In this document: in pieces, positions 6,001 to 6,483 of the stretch
Position numbering within the stretch: the first letter of the stretch is position 1
Layout of the letters: each line of letters starts with the position of its first letter
DNA from: CAYLJJ01 sp964384025
GTDB taxonomy: Bacteria; Myxococcota_A; Bradymonadia; UBA7976; UBA1532
DNA length: 6,483 nucleotides
NCBI GenBank assembly: GCA_964384025.1
Contig: CAYLJJ010000185.1
Coordinates: 1-6,483 of the forward strand
Reading direction: 5' to 3'
Program-made: the position numbers and the translations under genes
Notes under the pieces: generated by a model
Told to the model about the DNA's origin: nothing
What the model saw: only the letters and a program-made list of their open reading frames with translations
Databases searched by the model: none

Positions 6001-6483
6001 TTGAGGAATCAGACAGAACTCCTCATCGGCGCAGCCCAGATCATCGAGACAACCTACCGGAACACAGCGGTGCACTTCGGGATCACAGCCAAAGCCCTGC
6101 CCGCAGAGATCGGGATCGAGGCGACAGCCCTCCTCACAGCTCCCCTCAGCGCTACAATAAAACCCTGCTTCACAGTCCAGATCCCCAGCACAGGGGATGG
6201 GAATACAGAGGCGACTCTCCGGTTCACAGAAGAACTCCTCCTCGCAGCTCTCCACCTCCAAGCGGCAGCCCTCTTGACAGAAGCCCAGGAGTTCTCCCTC
6301 AAGGAGCGTACAGTATTCCCCCTCCTCACACTCATCATCCTGCACACAGCCAGGATCAGGCACGGCATCAAGCGCAGCATCAGGAGCAGGAAGCGCCTCA
6401 GGCGCAACATCAGCAGCAGGACTTACAACAACAGCAGTAACAGGATCACCTGAGAAAACAAGAACTAACGCAAGATCATCGGG
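1..6483 (-). CDS. Giant cysteine-rich multidomain surface/secreted protein (DUF4215 and PPC-like repeats), partial at both ends
   Basis: A single frame is open for 2161 codons with no stop. Neither the start nor the end lies in the window, so the full protein is longer. Domains in order (residue 1 is at base 6483): hydrophobic and Pro/Ala/Asp-rich stretch 1-45; seven eight-Cys repeats 46-403; two CxxxC modules 411-557; PPC-like domains near 563-692, 948-1080, 1200-1330, 1462-1572, 1608-1740, 1782-1888, 1922-2018 and 2062 onward; DUF4215 motifs between 727 and 1457. The many regularly spaced cysteines imply disulfides and so export from the cytoplasm. DUF4215 and PPC-like domains are known from large secreted or cell-surface proteins of Myxococcota and relatives, where the role is usually unknown; adhesion or ligand binding is an inference. 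I see no enzyme domain or catalytic motif. Asp and Glu dominate and lysine is almost absent. Only the coding call and domain types are secure; function is not. Confidence 0.95.
49..300 (-). other. PPC-like beta-sandwich domain H, cut by the window edge
   Basis: Residues 2062-2145. It opens with EELEPDENSQQASEQL, continues with LFDLFMISL, and CPGDTRLYHVD with Cys2119, and is followed up to PNDGG, where the family has (D/N)DDGG. It is most like domain E but keeps the first cysteine. The second cysteine and the closing G-x-Y strand would lie beyond the readable sequence. Confidence 0.7.
328..408 (-). other. Four-cysteine linker
   Basis: Residues 2026-2052, spaced C-x8-C-x5-C-x10-C and entered by GGAC. 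It begins CDRS like the linker at 1678..1758 and joins domains G and H. Confidence 0.75.
430..720 (-). other. PPC-like beta-sandwich domain G (most diverged)
   Basis: Residues 1922-2018. AAFTLNLEQGYWVHL, a cysteine (Cys1954), a second cysteine in EGCLQLEAI (Cys1982) and LSAGEYQLLIWDSF follow the family order, but the GDT and DDGG turns are replaced. The call rests on position between two linkers, length and the final G-x-Y strand. Confidence 0.5.
739..813 (-). other. Four-cysteine linker
   Basis: Residues 1891-1915, spaced C-x6-C-x5-C-x10-C, between domains F and G. The first loop is two residues shorter than in its neighbours. Confidence 0.7.
820..1140 (-). other. PPC-like beta-sandwich domain F (diverged)
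   Basis: Residues 1782-1888. The entry motif is missing, but AGGMNIYRLNL, GCAEADTELKIY (Cys1823), SNDNAEGLCSAL (Cys1853) and LSAGSYLIVISEF match the later landmarks of the family, and the cysteine pair is kept. Confidence 0.65.
1156..1236 (-). other. Four-cysteine linker with a D-x-D-x-D-G loop
   Basis: Residues 1750-1776, spaced C-x8-C-x5-C-x10-C, between domains E and F. The last loop reads IDLDNDGDGH, with alternating Asp as in thrombospondin type 3 or dockerin-type calcium loops. Calcium binding is possible but unproven. Confidence 0.7.
1264..1662 (-). other. PPC-like beta-sandwich domain E (cysteine pair lost)
   Basis: Residues 1608-1740. It opens with EELEPNQSIPEAEEL, a good PPC entry motif, then EEDPYDLFIVFL in place of the DWF strand, GDTRLYQID, FDDDSGAGLYSRLEL and LPDGFFYFLVDEY. 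The two positions that are cysteine in domains A-D are Asp1668 and Tyr1706 here, so the supposed disulfide is absent. Closest relative in the window is the partial domain H. Confidence 0.8.
1678..1758 (-). other. Four-cysteine linker
   Basis: Residues 1576-1602, spaced C-x8-C-x5-C-x10-C and entered by GQPC. It joins domains D and E. From here on the clasp is no longer followed by DUF4215. Confidence 0.75.
1768..2100 (-). other. PPC-like beta-sandwich domain D (diverged)
   Basis: Residues 1462-1572. It lacks the EPDS entry and the DWF strand but keeps CEFDTVMELYL (Cys1503), IDDDGGIGNCSLI (Cys1532) and LEPGEYHFGVF. It follows DUF4215 motif 8 without a spacer. The shared turn and cysteine pair make it a diverged member of the same family. 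Confidence 0.65.
2113..2481 (-). repeat. Two four-Cys plus DUF4215 units (motifs 7 and 8)
   Basis: Residues 1335-1457. Two units in tandem, with clasps at Cys1335-1359 and Cys1402-1425 and DUF4215 motifs at 1364-1391 and 1430-1457. Both share TAHLCGDGI before a CDDGNLE-x-GDGC-x3-C core, and the motif starts are 198 bases apart (2394 and 2196). They resemble each other more than the earlier units, which suggests a separate local duplication. Confidence 0.87.
2494..2886 (-). other. PPC-like beta-sandwich domain C
   Basis: Residues 1200-1330. It contains AEPDSAE, EAEDDWFRFNL, GCDGDTVLELYL with Cys1263, DDDGGLAVCSLI with Cys1289, and LPPGEYLLRV. These are the same five landmarks as in domains A and B, so the assignment to the same domain family is firm even though the Pfam label is not confirmed. 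Confidence 0.82.
2890..3036 (-). repeat. Four-Cys clasp plus degenerate DUF4215 motif 6
   Basis: Residues 1150-1198. The clasp runs from Cys1150 to Cys1170 with a shortened last loop (x5). The CGDG motif is intact, but the usual CDDGN...DGDGC is replaced by CDLGQELPGC, so the Asp/Asn-rich loop is shortened and altered while the cysteines remain. It leads straight into domain C by ACRYEPFNG, as motif 4 leads into domain B. Confidence 0.75.
3067..3231 (-). repeat. Four-Cys clasp plus DUF4215 motif 5
   Basis: Residues 1085-1139. The clasp is C-x8-C-x5-C-x7-C (Cys1085 to Cys1109), entered by GDPC. It is followed by REHACGDG and a CDDAN...GDGC-x2-C motif ending at Cys1139. It matches the units of the 195-bp array, so it is the same building block re-used after domain B. 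Confidence 0.85.
3244..3642 (-). other. PPC-like beta-sandwich domain B
   Basis: Residues 948-1080, entered directly from the fourth DUF4215 motif by the sequence RYEPFNG. It shows FEPDSPE, a DSDWFFFEL strand, SCNGDTILSLW with Cys1010, NDDGGQGLCSLI with Cys1038, and LPPGRYLI as the terminal strand. All the hallmarks seen in domain A are present, in the same order and spacing. It is closest to domain C, with which it shares the RYEPFNG entry. Confidence 0.82.
3646..4386 (-). repeat. Tandem array of four four-Cys plus DUF4215 units, 195-bp period
   Basis: Residues 700-946 contain four units, each a four-cysteine clasp followed by a DUF4215 (Myxococcus cysteine-rich repeat) motif of the form CGDG-x(5-7)-E-x-CDD-[AG]-N-x(4)-DGC-x(2-3)-C. 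Motif cysteines begin at residues 727, 792, 857 and 920, i.e. bases 4305, 4110, 3915 and 3726: spacings of exactly 195, 195 and then 189 bases. Units two and three share long near-identical DNA around the CDDGN and DGDGC codons, which indicates fairly recent duplication. The fourth motif is more diverged (ETDGCTVEC). The repeated Asp/Gly/Asn turn could bind calcium, but that is inferred. Confidence 0.88.
4408..4797 (-). other. PPC-like beta-sandwich domain A
   Basis: Residues 563-692. It opens with KEPDS, a variant of the acidic EPND/EPDS entry motif of bacterial pre-peptidase C-terminal (PPC) domains. It continues with DDTDWFLFEL, matching the 'D-D-W-F-x-F' strand, then CNGDTILNLYLF, a DDD turn, DRCSEL, and the IPAGVHLI strand that matches the PPC 'L-x-x-G-x-Y' end strand. 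Cys622 and Cys650 are placed to form a disulfide. PPC domains are non-catalytic beta-sandwiches of secreted proteins, often near proteases but also in stalk-like arrays. Here the domain separates the CxxxC modules from the first DUF4215 block. Confidence 0.8.
4813..5253 (-). repeat. Two copies of an eight-cysteine CxxxC module
   Basis: Residues 411-483 and 487-557 are two copies of a module with cysteines spaced C-x3-C-x6-C-x(8-9)-C-x3-C-x18-C-x(15-16)-C-x10-C. Shared features are a YC-x-LM motif after the first CxxxC, a QCRIS motif at the sixth cysteine and a Gly-rich stretch before the last. The CxxxC pairs and Leu/Met/Glu-rich spacing suggest paired short helices. From memory, a similar module with CR-x2-H and a later HC occurs in uncharacterised secreted proteins of Myxococcota; this was not checked. 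The second copy keeps both histidines (CRISHAL and ELHC), while the first has CRISQLL and GAC at those positions. Function is unknown; metal or heme binding by the His/Cys set is possible but unsupported. Confidence 0.7.
5275..6348 (-). repeat. Seven tandem eight-cysteine repeats
   Basis: Residues 46-403 hold seven consecutive repeats of 46 to 58 residues. First and last cysteines lie at 46-93, 98-140, 145-192, 197-242, 247-294, 299-352 and 357-403. The spacing is nearly invariant: C-x5-C-x5-C-x(5-10)-C-x3-C-x(4-6)-C-x5-C-x6-C, with GCR at the fifth cysteine in all seven. The second repeat has the shortest central loop (five residues), and the sixth has ten cysteines because of an inserted CGGSLCDN segment. 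The cysteine spacing is far better conserved than the residues between, as expected for small disulfide-stabilised modules. I do not recognise an exact named family; weak similarity to EGF-like or Dickkopf-type cysteine modules would not be surprising. Likely role: a rigid extracellular stalk or binding array (inference). Confidence 0.85.
6349..6483 (-). other. N-terminal region: hydrophobic segment then Pro/Ala/Asp-rich spacer
   Basis: Residues 1-21 include the hydrophobic run LALVLVF and, after SGDP, TAVVV. Residues 22-45 are built almost only of Pro, Ala, Asp, Glu, Val and Leu (for example PAPDAALDAVPDPG) and lead into the first cysteine. This order resembles the end of a signal peptide followed by the flexible acidic spacer common in exported deltaproteobacterial proteins. 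No lipobox cysteine follows the hydrophobic run (it reads FSGD), so a lipoprotein cannot be claimed. No ATG, GTG or TTG with a ribosome site lies in frame before the spacer; the true start is off the edge. Codons here end in T (CTT, GTT, GCT, CCT) more often than in the rest of the gene, which prefers CTC, CTG and GAG. Confidence 0.5.

Noticed and set aside
1444..6051. RGD tripeptides (two in the stalk repeats, one in domain E) as integrin-binding sites
   Set aside because: Three chance matches in an Arg/Gly/Asp-rich protein of over 2100 residues; two sit in a recurring ERGDC/DRGDC repeat context and there is no evidence of an animal host.
5955..6440. Plus-strand Pro/His/Ser/Gln-rich open frame of 161 codons
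   Set aside because: It is an off-frame shadow of the cysteine repeats and acidic spacer; its low-complexity composition follows from those codons.
6349..6483. Lipoprotein signal peptide
   Set aside because: The hydrophobic run ends in FSGD and no cysteine follows within range; the first cysteine comes after the long acidic spacer.
1..6483. tRNA, rRNA, promoter, terminator, insertion sequence or phage elements
   Set aside because: The whole window is occupied by one continuous coding frame, and I saw no inverted-repeat ends, transposase motifs or RNA gene signatures.

Overview
The window reads as one continuous protein-coding frame on the minus strand. Taken from base 6483 down to base 1, all 2161 codons are open, with no stop, no credible start and no intergenic gap. 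I checked this by translating every triplet. The gene therefore runs off both edges, or the contig breaks at both ends, and both termini of the protein are missing. Every other open frame, including sizeable ones on the plus strand such as 2914..3540 and 5955..6440, is a shadow of this gene.

The product is a very large, modular, cysteine-rich and acidic protein of secreted or surface type. In protein order (high to low coordinates) it contains: a hydrophobic then Pro/Ala/Asp-rich N-terminal stretch (6349..6483); seven eight-cysteine repeats (5275..6348); two eight-cysteine CxxxC modules (4813..5253); then alternating beta-sandwich domains resembling bacterial pre-peptidase C-terminal (PPC) domains and DUF4215 / 'Myxococcus cysteine-rich repeat' units (2113..4797); and finally a string of PPC-like domains separated by short four-cysteine linkers (1..2100). 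I count eight PPC-like domains, the last cut by the window edge, and eight DUF4215 motifs.

The domain mix (DUF4215 repeats, PPC-like domains, an acidic spacer, moderate G+C by eye) suggests a bacterium of the former Deltaproteobacteria, i.e. Myxococcota or the Bradymonadales. This is inferred from family knowledge, not from a search. The protein has only six lysines in its first 2141 residues and is rich in Asp and Glu, which would fit a saline habitat.

Two structural points stand out. First, one four-cysteine module, C-x(5-8)-C-x5-C-x(5-10)-C, recurs about 26 times and seems to be the common building block of the N-terminal repeats and of the linkers before DUF4215 and between PPC-like domains. 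Second, the PPC-like domains carry a pair of cysteines that are kept together or lost together, which points to an internal disulfide. The last ~48 bases (1..48) are homopolymer-rich and do not match the expected domain sequence, so they are probably a poor contig end. No multi-gene system is visible, because there is only one gene here.
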